From Lutibacter sp. (GTDB lineage Bacteria; Bacteroidota; Bacteroidia; Flavobacteriales; Flavobacteriaceae): a DNA stretch of 64,000 nucleotides. The position numbers were made by a program, and so were the translations under genes. The notes beneath the pieces were generated by a model. It saw only the letters and a list, made by a program, of their open reading frames with translations, was not told the origin of the DNA and did not search any database. Below, piece after piece: positions 1 to 8,179 of this stretch. Each line of letters opens with the position of its first letter. The stretch's first letter is position 1. The stretch spans positions 62,001 to 126,000 of the forward strand of contig JAUYUA010000045.1 of assembly GCA_030694935.1 (NCBI GenBank), written 5' to 3'.

Positions 1-2
1 AT

Positions 3-1304
3 GATTCGGAAAAATACATGAAGCAAATCACTGAAAATGTTCACAAACAAGGAAAAGTTGGCAAAGATGTGGGCAATGTAAATAAAGCATTCAAAAATGC
101 GCATAAAATTGTGGAAAGCACCTATCAATTGCCTCATTTGGCCCACGCGCCTATGGAAGTTCCAAATGCCGTAGCTTGGGTTCAGGGTGATTCCTGCGAA
201 GTTTGGGCACCAACCCAAGATCCGCAATCTGCCAGAAAAGAAGTTGCTGATTATTTAGAAACTCCCGAAGATAAGGTGACCATCAATGTGACATTTTTGG
301 GCGGCGGATTCGGACGGAAATCGAAACCCGATTATGTGGTTGAAGCCGTTGCAATTTCAAAAGCAATCAATGCACCGGTTCAAATTGTTTGGACCAGAGA
401 AGATGATATCAAACACGGTTATTACCACACGGTAAGTTCGCAATATTTAAAAGCGTCGCTTGATAAGCAAGGCAATGTCACAGGTTGGCTGAATCGCTTT
501 GCGCTTCCTTCAATTGCTTCAACATTTTCACCGGGAGTGGATTATCCGGCCGGTTTTGAAATTTCAAGTGCCGCGAATGTGCCGTTTGACATCAAAAATA
601 TGAAAGTTGAAGTTGGGCAATCGCCTGCTTATGTGAGAATCGGCTGGTTGCGTTCGGTAATCAACATTCCTCACGGATTTTCACAAAATGTTTTTGCCGA
701 TGAACTGGCTGTTGCCGCAGGGAAAGATCCGCTGGAATTTAGACTGAATTTAATTGGCAAAGATCGCATCGAAGAAACCGAAGATCCTATAAAATACAAT
801 ACGGCACGATTGAAAAATGTGCTAAAATTGGCCACGAAAAATGCGAATTGGGGAAAACCGCTTCCTGAAGGTCACGCCTATGGTTTGTCCGTTCATTACA
901 GTTTTTATTCTTATGTGGCTTCTGTGGTTGAAATTTCCATGGCTTTTAATAAAGTGAAAGTTCACAATGTTTATACGGTGATTGATTGCGGACAAACAGT
1001 GAACAAAGACACGATAAAAGCACAAATGGAAGGCGCTGCCATTTTTGGAATGTCGTTGGCATTTTACGGGAAAATTACCGCTAAAAATGGCGCTATTGAG
1101 CAAAGCAATTACAGTGATTATAAAATGATACGGATGAATGAAATTCCGAAAGTTCACGTGGAAATTGTTGAAAGCACCGAAATTCCGACCGGTGTTGGTG
1201 AACCAGGCGTTCCTGTTATTGCACCTGCAATTGTAAATGCCATTTTTAAATTAACCGGAAAAAGGTATTACAATTTGCCATTATCGGATTATGGGTTGGT
1301 TTAG
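3..1304 (+). CDS. Molybdenum hydroxylase large subunit, C-terminal part (IorB/aldehyde oxidase-like), truncated by window edge
   Basis: The reading frame is open to the first base, so the gene starts upstream and only about the last 433 residues are seen. It is the molybdopterin-binding subunit of a xanthine dehydrogenase-family enzyme, closest in feel to the isoquinoline 1-oxidoreductase beta subunit. Visible family motifs are LAHAPMEVP, the glycine-rich FLGGGFGRKS, and near the C-terminus GVGEPGVP, whose Glu is the expected catalytic base. Such subunits hydroxylate aldehydes or N-heterocycles with a small [2Fe-2S] partner, which must lie upstream if present. The following xdhC and MobA/MocA-like genes fit cofactor loading for this enzyme. 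The ATG at 18 is internal, not the start. The substrate cannot be told from the sequence. Confidence 0.88.
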   Translation, partial: DSEKYMKQITENVHKQGKVGKDVGNVNKAFKNAHKIVESTYQLPHLAHAPMEVPNAVAWVQGDSCEVWAPTQDPQSARKEVADYLETPEDKVTINVTFLGGGFGRKSKPDYVVEAVAISKAINAPVQIVWTREDDIKHGYYHTVSSQYLKASLDKQGNVTGWLNRFALPSIASTFSPGVDYPAGFEISSAANVPFDIKNMKVEVGQSPAYVRIGWLRSVINIPHGFSQNVFADELAVAAGKDPLEFRLNLIGKDRIEETEDPIKYNTARLKNVLKLATKNANWGKPLPEGHAYGLSVHYSFYSYVASVVEISMAFNKVKVHNVYTVIDCGQTVNKDTIKAQMEGAAIFGMSLAFYGKITAKNGAIEQSNYSDYKMIRMNEIPKVHVEIVESTEIPTGVGEPGVPVIAPAIVNAIFKLTGKRYYNLPLSDYGLV

Positions 1305-1578
1305 CTAGCCCCCTAACCCCCGAAGGGGGAATTAATGCTGAAAAGCTAAATGATTCAATAAATAAAAAGTTTAAGTTGATGCATATAGGAAAACAATTTC
1401 TATTGAATCAATTGTAAATTAAAAATATTTAAATCAAAGTTTATGAAACTATTTTCTCCCTTTAGGGCGGGGTAAAAAATAGTTTATACACAATTACACG
1501 CTTAAACAAATTTTACCCTGAGCGGAGTCGAAGGGAAACAACTCAACGATTAAACGTTTAAACAGTTAAACAAATTTA
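1305..1578. other. Intergenic region with dispersed repeats
   Basis: There is no gene here. It starts with a C-rich/G-rich hairpin (CCCCCGAAGGGGG around 1317-1329) that may stop transcription of the hydroxylase. The stretch 1317-1346 recurs in inverted orientation at 3054-3082. At 1516-1535 lies a copy of the flavobacterial CCCTGAGC...GTCGAAGGG repeat, also present near 23273-23319. The last 40 bases are TTAAAC-rich and precede xdhC. Confidence 0.7.
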
Positions 1579-2340
1579 ATGAACAATTGGCTCGAATTAT
1601 TGCAAGAGTTTAAAATAAAAAAGCAACCTGTTGCTTTGGTTACGGTAACAAAAATTTTAGGATCGGCACCTTGTAAAGTGGCTTCAAAAATGATTGTCAC
1701 CAAACAAAAAGAAATCTTTGGCACCATTGGCGGCGGCAAATTGGAATTTCAGGTGATTGATGAAGCCGTTTCTGCCATCAAAGAAAATAAAATAATAGCA
1801 CTGTCTTATACTTTAGGTCCGGAATTTGAGCAATGTTGCGGCGGTAAAGTAGAATTAATTATTGAACCTATGAATCAATCTCCCGAATTGTATCTTTTTG
1901 GCGCCGGACATATTGGTGTTGAATTGTGCAACGTTTTAAAAAATACACCTTTCAATATTACTTTGTTAGATATCCGCGAAAACTGGAAAAACACTATTGA
2001 AATCGACAAATCTATTACGTTTACTGATATTGATTTCAATTTTTACAAGCAATTTATCAACTGGGGATCAAATTGTTACGTTGCCATTATGACGCACGAC
2101 CACAAATTGGATTTTGAAATAACTGCCTTGGCATTACATTCAGAAACAAAATATATTGGCCTTATCGGCAGTAAAACCAAAAAAAACAAATTCAATAATT
2201 TGCTAAAAAAGGAACTGAATTTCGAACCCGGAATTTCTCCCGTTCATTGTCCGATTGGCTTGGATATTGGAGGATTTACGCCAAAGGAAATTGCCATCAG
2301 CATTGCTTCGGAATTGTTGAAAGAATACTATGGAAAATGA
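1579..2340 (+). CDS. xdhC: XdhC/CoxI family molybdenum-cofactor insertion protein
   Basis: This 253-residue protein is an XdhC-type chaperone, which binds molybdenum cofactor and helps sulfurate and insert it into xanthine dehydrogenase-family enzymes. The N-terminal XdhC/CoxI domain shows GTIGGGKLEFQVIDEA and CCGGKVELIIEP. The C-terminal Rossmann domain shows LYLFGAGHIGVELC at about residues 103-116 and ends with the typical CPIGLDIGGFTPKEIAISI. The length is normal for the family. It sits 274 bp downstream of a molybdenum hydroxylase subunit and overlaps the next, MobA/MocA-like gene by 11 bp, so the two are probably translationally coupled. It acts in the cytoplasm. Confidence 0.92.
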   Translation: MNNWLELLQEFKIKKQPVALVTVTKILGSAPCKVASKMIVTKQKEIFGTIGGGKLEFQVIDEAVSAIKENKIIALSYTLGPEFEQCCGGKVELIIEPMNQSPELYLFGAGHIGVELCNVLKNTPFNITLLDIRENWKNTIEIDKSITFTDIDFNFYKQFINWGSNCYVAIMTHDHKLDFEITALALHSETKYIGLIGSKTKKNKFNNLLKKELNFEPGISPVHCPIGLDIGGFTPKEIAISIASELLKEYYGK

Positions 2341-2965
2341 ACCTGTTTTTGTGTTGCTGGCCGGCGGGAAGTCGGAAAGAATGGGCGTTGCAAAAGGTTT
2401 GCTTAAATACAAACACACTTTTTGGATTTTAGAGCAACTAAGTCGCATTTCATCAGCAAAAATAAAAACAGTTTATATTGGTTTGGGTTACAACAATGAA
2501 CATTATTTTGATGCGATTCCCTGGTTAAAAGATGCAATAACTGATTTTGTCGATTATCAAGGATTAAAAATAAAAACAATTGTAAATCCGACTCCTGAAT
2601 TGGGTTCTTTTTCAACACTTCAAACAGTGTTAAAAAATATAAATTCCAATGTCGATGTGCTTTTAGCGCCAATTGATGTTCCTCTTTTAAATCCGGAAGA
2701 ATTAAACAACATCATTGCTGCAAAAAATAACATTGTGATGCCAAATTTTGAAGGCAAAAACGGCCATCCCATAAAAATGAATGTCAATTTTTGGAAAAAT
2801 CTGGTTTCATTAAATATTTCCGAAGAAAATTCGCGTCTGGATCTGCAAATCAAAAAATTAAATCCGGAAGAAATTACAATGATAAAAGTAAGCGATGATT
2901 CATCAGTAAAAAATTTAAACACCAAATCAGCGTGGATTTCTTATTTGAATGAAGAGAAAAATTAA
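2330..2965 (+). CDS. MobA/MocA-like molybdenum cofactor nucleotidyltransferase
   Basis: This 211-residue NTP-transferase-fold protein carries the signature LLAGGKSERMGVAKGLL at residues 9-25 and LLAPIDVPLL near the middle, where the Asp is the expected metal ligand, followed by GHPIKM. Members attach GMP or CMP to molybdopterin. The pairing with xdhC and a xanthine dehydrogenase-family enzyme suggests CMP transfer (MocA-like, making the MCD cofactor) rather than the GMP transfer of MobA, but that is inference. The start ATG overlaps the end of xdhC. No gene follows on this strand until pyrE. Confidence 0.85.
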   Translation: MENEPVFVLLAGGKSERMGVAKGLLKYKHTFWILEQLSRISSAKIKTVYIGLGYNNEHYFDAIPWLKDAITDFVDYQGLKIKTIVNPTPELGSFSTLQTVLKNINSNVDVLLAPIDVPLLNPEELNNIIAAKNNIVMPNFEGKNGHPIKMNVNFWKNLVSLNISEENSRLDLQIKKLNPEEITMIKVSDDSSVKNLNTKSAWISYLNEEKN

Positions 2966-2992
2966 ATCCTAATATGAAGATTAATATCCAAA

Positions 2993-3033
2993 ATCCTATC
3001 CCCAACCCTTTCCCAAGGAAAGGGAGTTTGATT
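2993..3033. repeat. 41-bp dispersed repeat, copy 1
   Basis: This stretch, which includes the palindrome CCCTTTCCCAAGGAAAGGG, is identical over 41 bases to 62046-62086 in the same orientation. The palindrome could act as a transcription terminator after the MobA/MocA-like gene. Confidence 0.85.
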
Positions 3034-3053
3034 TGAATAATGAAAAATTTTCA

Positions 3054-3082
3054 GCTTTTCGGCATTAATTCCCCCTTCGGGG
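3054..3082. repeat. Inverted partner of the 1317-1346 repeat
   Basis: These 29 bases match the reverse complement of 1318-1346 with one mismatch. With its partner it brackets the xdhC and MobA/MocA-like genes. The 3' end is interrupted by the MITE-like element that begins at 3080. Confidence 0.8.
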
Positions 3083-3219
3083 CAATGTCATTAAGTTAAG
3101 ACGTTTAAGCATTATTTTTGTCCTTCCGAGGTACGAGGAATCCCATCATACGTGCTCATTTGTTGCGATTCCTCCTTTGTCGGAATGACAAATATTTCCT
3201 TAACTTAATGACATTGCCC
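3080..3219. mobile_element. MITE-like 140-bp hairpin element with 21-bp perfect terminal inverted repeats
   Basis: Bases 3080-3100 are the exact reverse complement of 3199-3219 (21 of 21; ends GGGCAATGTC and GACATTGCCC). The interior is also imperfectly palindromic: TTGTCCTTCCGAGG and GAGGAATC face GATTCCTC and TCGGAATGACAA. There is no coding capacity. It lies inside a C-rich/G-rich intergenic repeat whose other copy (1305-1346) has no insert. Terminal repeats without a transposase suggest a miniature inverted-repeat element. A target-site duplication is not clear. Confidence 0.75.
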
Positions 3220-3225
3220 TTAGGG

Positions 3226-3246
3226 CCTGCCTGCCGGCGAGGCAGG
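3226..3246. repeat. GC-rich palindrome
   Basis: CCTGCCT and AGGCAGG flank a GC-rich 7-base centre. It lies just after the stop side of the NUDIX gene, read on the minus strand, and may form its transcription terminator. Confidence 0.5.
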
Positions 3247-3260
3247 GGTTAGTGGGCTTA

Positions 3261-3842
3261 TTAAAACAATAATTTAATATTTTCATAAGTATTTTCTAAG
3301 GCTAACTTAACTTCTTCTTCATTTTTAAAAACAACTTGTTCAATGCCTTCTTCCAATTGAGGTGTTAAATCACCATCAAAATCTGACTGCATCAAAAACC
3401 AATAAGTCGTTTTTAAAATGGTATTGCCTTTCTCTTTATAAATATGATAGGTGGTTTCCAAAGGTTTTATAATTTGAAGATTTTTAATGCCGCATTCTTC
3501 TTCAACCTCACGAAGGGCGCACTCTGACACAGATTCTCCGTTGTCTAATTTTCCCTTCGGCAAATCCCATTTGTTAAAACGGTAAATAAACAGCACTTCA
3601 TTACTGGCGTTTAAAACCTTCCCTCCTGCCGCTTTTTGATTTTTGAAATTGGATTGAAACTTAATCCAACTTTCCTCCAGATTTTCACAAAACAAAGTAA
3701 TGCGAGTCAATTTTTGCTGAAAAATTTGCTCAACAATTTCATCAGCCTTAACAGTTTCAAAATGAACCAAGTTAGGATTTATTGCATTTTTCTTATTATC
3801 TGTCAAAATTATTGGACAGTCATTCACAAAAACTTTATACAT
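3261..3842 (-). CDS. NUDIX hydrolase
   Basis: This 193-residue protein carries a complete Nudix box, GKLDNGESVSECALREVEEE followed by CGI, matching GX5EX7REUXEEXGU. It therefore hydrolyses a nucleoside diphosphate linked to another group; the substrate is not evident. About 70 residues precede the Nudix domain. The chosen start is the ATG at 3842, giving MYKVFVND. A longer frame to 3986 exists but would run across pyrE. The start is only 7 bp from the divergent pyrE start, and a TATCTTTG -7 box on this strand lies at 3868-3861, inside the pyrE coding sequence, predicting a leader of about 12 nt. Confidence 0.85.
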   Translation of the reverse strand: MYKVFVNDCPIILTDNKKNAINPNLVHFETVKADEIVEQIFQQKLTRITLFCENLEESWIKFQSNFKNQKAAGGKVLNASNEVLFIYRFNKWDLPKGKLDNGESVSECALREVEEECGIKNLQIIKPLETTYHIYKEKGNTILKTTYWFLMQSDFDGDLTPQLEEGIEQVVFKNEEEVKLALENTYENIKLLF

Positions 3843-3868
3843 TTGCGGTATGATTTTGAACAAAGATA
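3838..3868. promoter_or_regulatory. Overlapping divergent promoters of the NUDIX gene and pyrE
   Basis: On the plus strand TACATTTG at 3838-3845 is a perfect -7 box; transcription would start close to the pyrE ATG at 3850, giving a leaderless or nearly leaderless mRNA. On the minus strand TATCTTTG (3868-3861) serves the NUDIX gene. Each -7 box lies in or at the edge of the other gene. Confidence 0.5.
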
Positions 3869-4491
3869 CTGCAAAAAAAACAGCTGCACTTTTGTTGCAG
3901 ATAAAAGCGATTAAATTACAGCCTAATGACCCATTTACTTGGGCTTCGGGATGGAAATCGCCAATATATTGCGACAACAGAACCACGCTTTCTTTTCCTG
4001 AAATACGGACTTACATCAAAGAAAATATTGCGAAAATTATAGAACAGGAATACGGAAAACCCGATGTTATTGCAGGTGTTGCAACCGGCGCTATTGCCAT
4101 AGGAATGTTGGTGGCACAACAATTAAATGTTCCTTTTGTTTATGTGCGACCAGAACCTAAAAGCCACGGCAGAAAAAATCAGGTGGAAGGATTTTTGGAA
4201 AAAAATAAAAATGTGGTGGTTATTGAAGATTTAATCAGTACCGGAAAAAGCAGCTTGAATGCGGTTAAAGCGTTGCAGGAAGAAGGTGCAAACGTAAAAG
4301 GAATGGTGGCTATTTTCTCGTATGGATTTGAAATTGCCAACGAAAATTTTAAAGAAGCCAATGTTAAATTGCACACATTAAGCAATTACGATTATTTGCT
4401 GGAGCAATCGCTCGACAATAATTATATTACCGAAAAAGAACTGGCAACACTTAATCAATGGAGAGAAAATCCGAGCGAGTGGAAACAATAA
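3850..4491 (+). CDS. pyrE: Orotate phosphoribosyltransferase
   Basis: PyrE (213 residues) joins orotate to PRPP to make OMP in pyrimidine synthesis. The PRPP-binding motif is VVVIEDLISTGKSSLNAV in the second half, with KSPIYCDNR near the N-terminus and YVRPEPKSHGRKNQVEG in the middle, which holds the catalytic-loop lysines. The length is normal. The start ATG is at 3850 and lies directly after a -7 box. An SRPBCC gene follows after 10 bp, probably in the same transcript, and a perfect hairpin terminator ends the unit at 4913-4955. Other pyrimidine genes in the window are pyrR and pyrB near 18 kb. Confidence 0.96.
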   Translation: MILNKDTAKKTAALLLQIKAIKLQPNDPFTWASGWKSPIYCDNRTTLSFPEIRTYIKENIAKIIEQEYGKPDVIAGVATGAIAIGMLVAQQLNVPFVYVRPEPKSHGRKNQVEGFLEKNKNVVVIEDLISTGKSSLNAVKALQEEGANVKGMVAIFSYGFEIANENFKEANVKLHTLSNYDYLLEQSLDNNYITEKELATLNQWRENPSEWKQ

Positions 4492-4501
4492 AATAAAAAT
4501 T

Positions 4502-4891
4502 ATGAACTTAGAAAGTAAAAAATCAATCGTAAATAAATCTCAGAAGGAATTTTTTGAATTTTTGACCGACCTTGAAAATTTTGAAAAATTGATGCCTTCA
4601 ACTATTGATAAATTTGAAGTTGACGGAGACTCTTTTCTTTTCAGCTTGAAAGGAATGCCCGAAATAAGGCTTGTTATTAAGGAAAAAAACGAGTTCGACA
4701 AAGTTGTACTGAGTGCCGCAAGCAGCAAATTAAATTTTTCTTTAACCACAGTGACACAACCAATTTCTGAAAATAGCTGTGAACTGCAATTATTGTTTGA
4801 AGGAGATTTTAATCCGATGATGGCGATGATGGTAAAAGGTCCGCTTCAAAAATTTATTGACACTTTGTCTGAAAATTCAACAAAATTATAA
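4502..4891 (+). CDS. SRPBCC-fold protein (START/polyketide-cyclase-like)
   Basis: This 129-residue protein has the order and spacing of a small SRPBCC domain: an N-terminal KSIVNKSQKEFFEFLTDLENF helix-strand unit, a FEVDGDSFLFSL strand region, and a long C-terminal helix ending FIDTLSENS. Such proteins bind hydrophobic ligands in a central cavity. No ligand can be named. It lies 10 bp after pyrE and shares its terminator. It has no signal peptide, so it is probably cytoplasmic. Confidence 0.7.
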   Translation: MNLESKKSIVNKSQKEFFEFLTDLENFEKLMPSTIDKFEVDGDSFLFSLKGMPEIRLVIKEKNEFDKVVLSAASSKLNFSLTTVTQPISENSCELQLLFEGDFNPMMAMMVKGPLQKFIDTLSENSTKL

Positions 4892-4905
4892 CAAGCCAAT
4901 TTTAA

Positions 4906-5643
4906 CTAACGACCCGCAAATTTAATTTCTTTCAAATTAAATTTGCGGGTTTTTTCGTCTTCTAATTCAACCTCCAATTTGCCGTCTTCACAAACATCCA
5001 CAATTTTCCCTAAAAAAATTAAGCCTTTATCATCTTCAAACATTGCTGGATTTTCAAATTTATAAAGCGATTTTAAATATAAATCTTTCAATTTTTGAAA
5101 CTCTTTTCGCTCAATATAATCAACAAAATTTTGAATTGAAATCACAATTGATTCCAACAAAGTTTCAGTATCAAAAGAAATTTCCGTAAGTTTTTTTAAG
5201 GAGGTAACTTTTCCAATAGTTGTAGGAAATTGTTCTTGGTTTACATTAAGTCCGATGCCAATTACGGTTTGCTTTATAACATTCCCGCTCACAATATTTT
5301 CAATTAAAATTCCAGCAAGTTTGTCCTTCTCTGCCAAAATGTCGTTTGGCCATTTAACAAATAATGGCGACGAAATATGAAAGCGAATAGCAGCCAATAA
5401 TCCTAAAGAAACTGCCATACTTAAATAAAACTGACGCTCAATTTCAAACGCATCAAATTTAATTAATATGCTGAATGTTAAATTTTTACCAATTTCAGAA
5501 TACCAGTTTGCGCCCATTTGCCCTCTGCCGGCCGATTGATAATTCGCAGATACAACCGTATAACTTTCTAACTCTTTTTCAACAGCAAGCTTCTTCAAGT
5601 ATAAATTTGTAGATTCAATGGCATTAAGTTTGATAATATTCAT
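4906..5643 (-). CDS. birA: Biotin--[acetyl-CoA-carboxylase] ligase
   Basis: This 245-residue protein is the monofunctional form of BirA: it has the catalytic and C-terminal SH3-like domains but no N-terminal helix-turn-helix, so it is not expected to act as a repressor. Motifs are SAGRGQMGANW (biotinyl-AMP loop), KWPNDIL and KLAGILIE, and IGIGLNVNQ. It attaches biotin to the biotin carrier protein. It starts at the ATG at 5643, divergent from rsfS, with a minus-strand -7 box TAACTTTG at 5669-5662. Its last codons form the terminator of the convergent pyrE operon. Confidence 0.94.
   Translation of the reverse strand: MNIIKLNAIESTNLYLKKLAVEKELESYTVVSANYQSAGRGQMGANWYSEIGKNLTFSILIKFDAFEIERQFYLSMAVSLGLLAAIRFHISSPLFVKWPNDILAEKDKLAGILIENIVSGNVIKQTVIGIGLNVNQEQFPTTIGKVTSLKKLTEISFDTETLLESIVISIQNFVDYIERKEFQKLKDLYLKSLYKFENPAMFEDDKGLIFLGKIVDVCEDGKLEVELEDEKTRKFNLKEIKFAGR
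4913..4955 (+). terminator. Rho-independent terminator of the pyrE operon, inside the birA coding sequence
   Basis: A perfect 16-bp stem (4913-4928 with 4934-4949), loop CTTTC, is followed by six T. It lies wholly inside the last codons of birA on the opposite strand (birA stop at 4906-4908). Confidence 0.88.
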
Positions 5644-5661
5644 TTGTATAGATTATTTTAG

Positions 5662-5707
5662 CAAAGTTACTTTAAGCACATTATGTTGTAAAAAAATAAT
5701 AACTTTG
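5662..5707. promoter_or_regulatory. Divergent -7 boxes for birA and rsfS
   Basis: TAACTTTG occurs on the minus strand at 5669-5662 (birA) and on the plus strand at 5700-5707 (rsfS). Both match TAnnTTTG exactly. No convincing -33 box was seen for either. Confidence 0.55.
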
Positions 5708-5728
5708 CACAAAACTAAAAAAAAATTA

Positions 5729-6100
5729 ATGGCAAAAAAAAATAATAACGCAGACGACCTTATTGTAGCAATTTTAAAAGCGATAGATGATGTTAAAGGA
5801 GTAAACGTTCAAATTTTAGATTTGAGGGAAATTGATAATACCGTTTGTGATTATTTTATTACCTGCACAGGAACTTCAAACACCCACGTAAATGCCATTT
5901 CGGGCATTATACAAAAACAAGTGAGCAAAACCACAAAAGAAAAACCTTGGCACGTTGAAGGTGAAGGCATTGCAGAATGGATTTTATTGGATTATGTGGA
6001 CATAGTTGTTCACGTATTTCAAAAACATATTCGTGAATATTATGATATTGAACGATTGTGGGGTGATGCAAAAATTACCAAAATTGCCGCGACAAATTAA
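5729..6100 (+). CDS. rsfS: Ribosome silencing factor RsfS
   Basis: RsfS (123 residues) binds ribosomal protein uL14 and blocks subunit joining when nutrients are scarce. The family core is visible: NTVCDYFITCTGTSNTHVNA and, further on, WHVEGEGIAEWILLDY and DIVVHVF. The start is the ATG at 5729 (MAKKNNN); an upstream in-frame extension to 5618 overlaps the birA start and carries no family sequence. It lies 26 bp before ftsH, a common arrangement in flavobacteria. Confidence 0.94.
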   Translation: MAKKNNNADDLIVAILKAIDDVKGVNVQILDLREIDNTVCDYFITCTGTSNTHVNAISGIIQKQVSKTTKEKPWHVEGEGIAEWILLDYVDIVVHVFQKHIREYYDIERLWGDAKITKIAATN

Positions 6101-6126
6101 ATTTTACAATTAATTGAAAAAATATA

Positions 6127-8136
6127 ATGACTCAAAATACTAAAAATACGCCGAATAACAAAGGCATTAAACCACCTAAATTTAATTTTTATTGGATTTA
6201 TGGCGGTATTTTCGTTCTATTTCTTGTGTATCAATTTTTTAGCGCTGGAGATTTATCCTCAAAAAATTTGAGCCAAAATGAATTTAAAACAATTTTGGTG
6301 GAAAATGATATTTCAAGAATTGAAATTGTAAATAAAAATATTGCCAATATTTATATTAAAAAAGAAGCGCAAGACAAGGAAAAACACAAAAAAAATAAAA
6401 CTTCTATGTATGCTGGCGATTCGCCAATGTATTCTTATTCGTTTGGTGATTTACAAAACTTTGAGAATGAATTGCAGGCCGCAAAAGTAGAGAAGCAACT
6501 GGATTTTGATGTTAAAAATGAAGAACGAACCAATTTTTTTGAACAAATATTGATGTACTTGCCTTTTATCTTTTTAATTGGTTTGTGGATATATTTTATG
6601 AGAAGAATGTCGGGCGGAGGCGCTGGTGGCGGTGGCGGACAAATATTCAGCATCGGGAAATCCAAAGCGAAATTATTTGACCAAGACCAAAAAGTAAAAA
6701 CTTCATTTAAAGATGTCGCCGGTTTAGAAGGCGCAAAAGAGGAAATTCAAGAAATTGTTGACTTCTTAAAAAGTCCGGACAAATATACTTCCCTAGGTGG
6801 AAAAATTCCGAAAGGAGCCTTATTGGTTGGTCCTCCGGGAACAGGTAAAACATTATTGGCAAAAGCTGTTGCTGGTGAAGCGGGCGTTCCGTTTTTCTCA
6901 CTTTCAGGATCTGATTTCGTTGAAATGTTTGTAGGTGTTGGTGCTTCCCGTGTGAGAGATTTGTTTAAACAGGCACAACTAAAATCGCCTTCCATCATAT
7001 TTATTGATGAAATTGATGCCGTTGGAAGATCACGTGGAAAAAATAATGTTACAGGAGGAAATGACGAAAGAGAAAACACATTAAACCAGTTATTGACTGA
7101 AATGGACGGTTTTGGAACCGACACCAACGTTATTGTTATTGCTGCTACAAACCGTGCTGATGTATTAGACAAAGCGTTATTGAGAGCTGGACGATTTGAC
7201 CGCCAAATTTATGTTGATTTGCCAAATTTAAATGAAAGAGAAGCTATCTTTAAAGTTCACATTACGCCTTTAAAACTTCATAAAGATGTAGATATTAAAT
7301 TTTTATCACAACAAACACCGGGATTTTCAGGTGCCGATATTGCAAATTTATGTAATGAAGCAGCTTTAATAGCGGCAAGAAAAAGCAAAAAAGCAGTGCA
7401 TCATCAAGATTTTTTGGATGCTGTTGACAGAATTGTGGGCGGTTTGGAGAAAAAAAACAAACTTATTTCTCCAAGAGAAAAGAAAACAATCGCTTTCCAT
7501 GAGGCTGGCCACGCAACAGCAAGCTGGATGTTGGAGCACGCTGCGCCACTTGTAAAAGTGACTATTGTGCCAAGAGGACAATCATTGGGTGCTGCCTGGT
7601 ATTTGCCGGAAGAACGCCAAATTGTGCAAGCGGAACAAATGCTTGATGAAATGTGTGCAACACTTGCTGGAAGAGCCGCTGAAAAATTGATGTTCGACAA
7701 AATATCAACAGGTGCCTTAAATGATCTAGAAAAAGTAACCAGACAAGCAAGAGCCATGGTAACCATATATGGCTTAAATGATAAAATTGGAAATTTAACT
7801 TATTACGATTCTTCAGGGCAATCCGATTACAATTTTACAAAACCATACAGTGAGGACACTGCTCAAATTATTGACAAAGAAATTTCAAACATCATTGAAG
7901 AGCAATACCGAAGAGCCATTCAAATTTTGAGCGAGAATAAAGATAAGTTAATTACTTTGGCAGAAAAATTATTGGAAAAAGAAGTGATTTTCAAAACAGA
8001 TTTGGAAATTATTTTTGGGAAAAGAGCTTTTGAAAATGAGTATGCACATATTATAACTGAAGAAGTTGCTGAGGAACTAACTGAAGAAACTGCTCAAGAA
8101 ACAAATATTGAAAATTCAGCAGAAACACAAGAGTAA
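6127..8136 (+). CDS. ftsH: ATP-dependent zinc metalloprotease FtsH
   Basis: FtsH (669 residues) is the membrane-anchored AAA+ protease that degrades misfolded and short-lived membrane and cytosolic proteins. Membrane segments are at about residues 22-41 and 141-158, enclosing a periplasmic domain, followed by a Gly-rich linker. Walker A GPPGTGKT is at 235-242, Walker [10 protein letters not shown] near 291, and the SRH arginines lie in [19 protein letters not shown]. The zinc site HEAGH is at 458-462, with the third ligand Asp in LNDLEKVT. The C-terminus is an acidic Glu/Thr-rich tail. Length and order are normal. It is followed by a LUD-domain gene and cdsA. Confidence 0.98.
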   Translation: MTQNTKNTPNNKGIKPPKFNFYWIYGGIFVLFLVYQFFSAGDLSSKNLSQNEFKTILVENDISRIEIVNKNIANIYIKKEAQDKEKHKKNKTSMYAGDSPMYSYSFGDLQNFENELQAAKVEKQLDFDVKNEERTNFFEQILMYLPFIFLIGLWIYFMRRMSGGGAGGGGGQIFSIGKSKAKLFDQDQKVKTSFKDVAGLEGAKEEIQEIVDFLKSPDKYTSLGGKIPKGALLVGPPGTGKTLLAKAVAGEAGVPFFSLSGSDFVEMFVGVGASRVRDLFKQAQLKSPSIIFIDEIDAVGRSRGKNNVTGGNDERENTLNQLLTEMDGFGTDTNVIVIAATNRADVLDKALLRAGRFDRQIYVDLPNLNEREAIFKVHITPLKLHKDVDIKFLSQQTPGFSGADIANLCNEAALIAARKSKKAVHHQDFLDAVDRIVGGLEKKNKLISPREKKTIAFHEAGHATASWMLEHAAPLVKVTIVPRGQSLGAAWYLPEERQIVQAEQMLDEMCATLAGRAAEKLMFDKISTGALNDLEKVTRQARAMVTIYGLNDKIGNLTYYDSSGQSDYNFTKPYSEDTAQIIDKEISNIIEEQYRRAIQILSENKDKLITLAEKLLEKEVIFKTDLEIIFGKRAFENEYAHIITEEVAEELTEETAQETNIENSAETQE

Positions 8137-8179
8137 ATTGCCAACTTTTTTATATTTTTGAATTTATTCAATATAAAGA

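Noticed and set aside
6747-7766. Long minus-strand frames opposite ftsH
   Set aside because: They mirror the conserved FtsH AAA and protease domains and match no family of their own.
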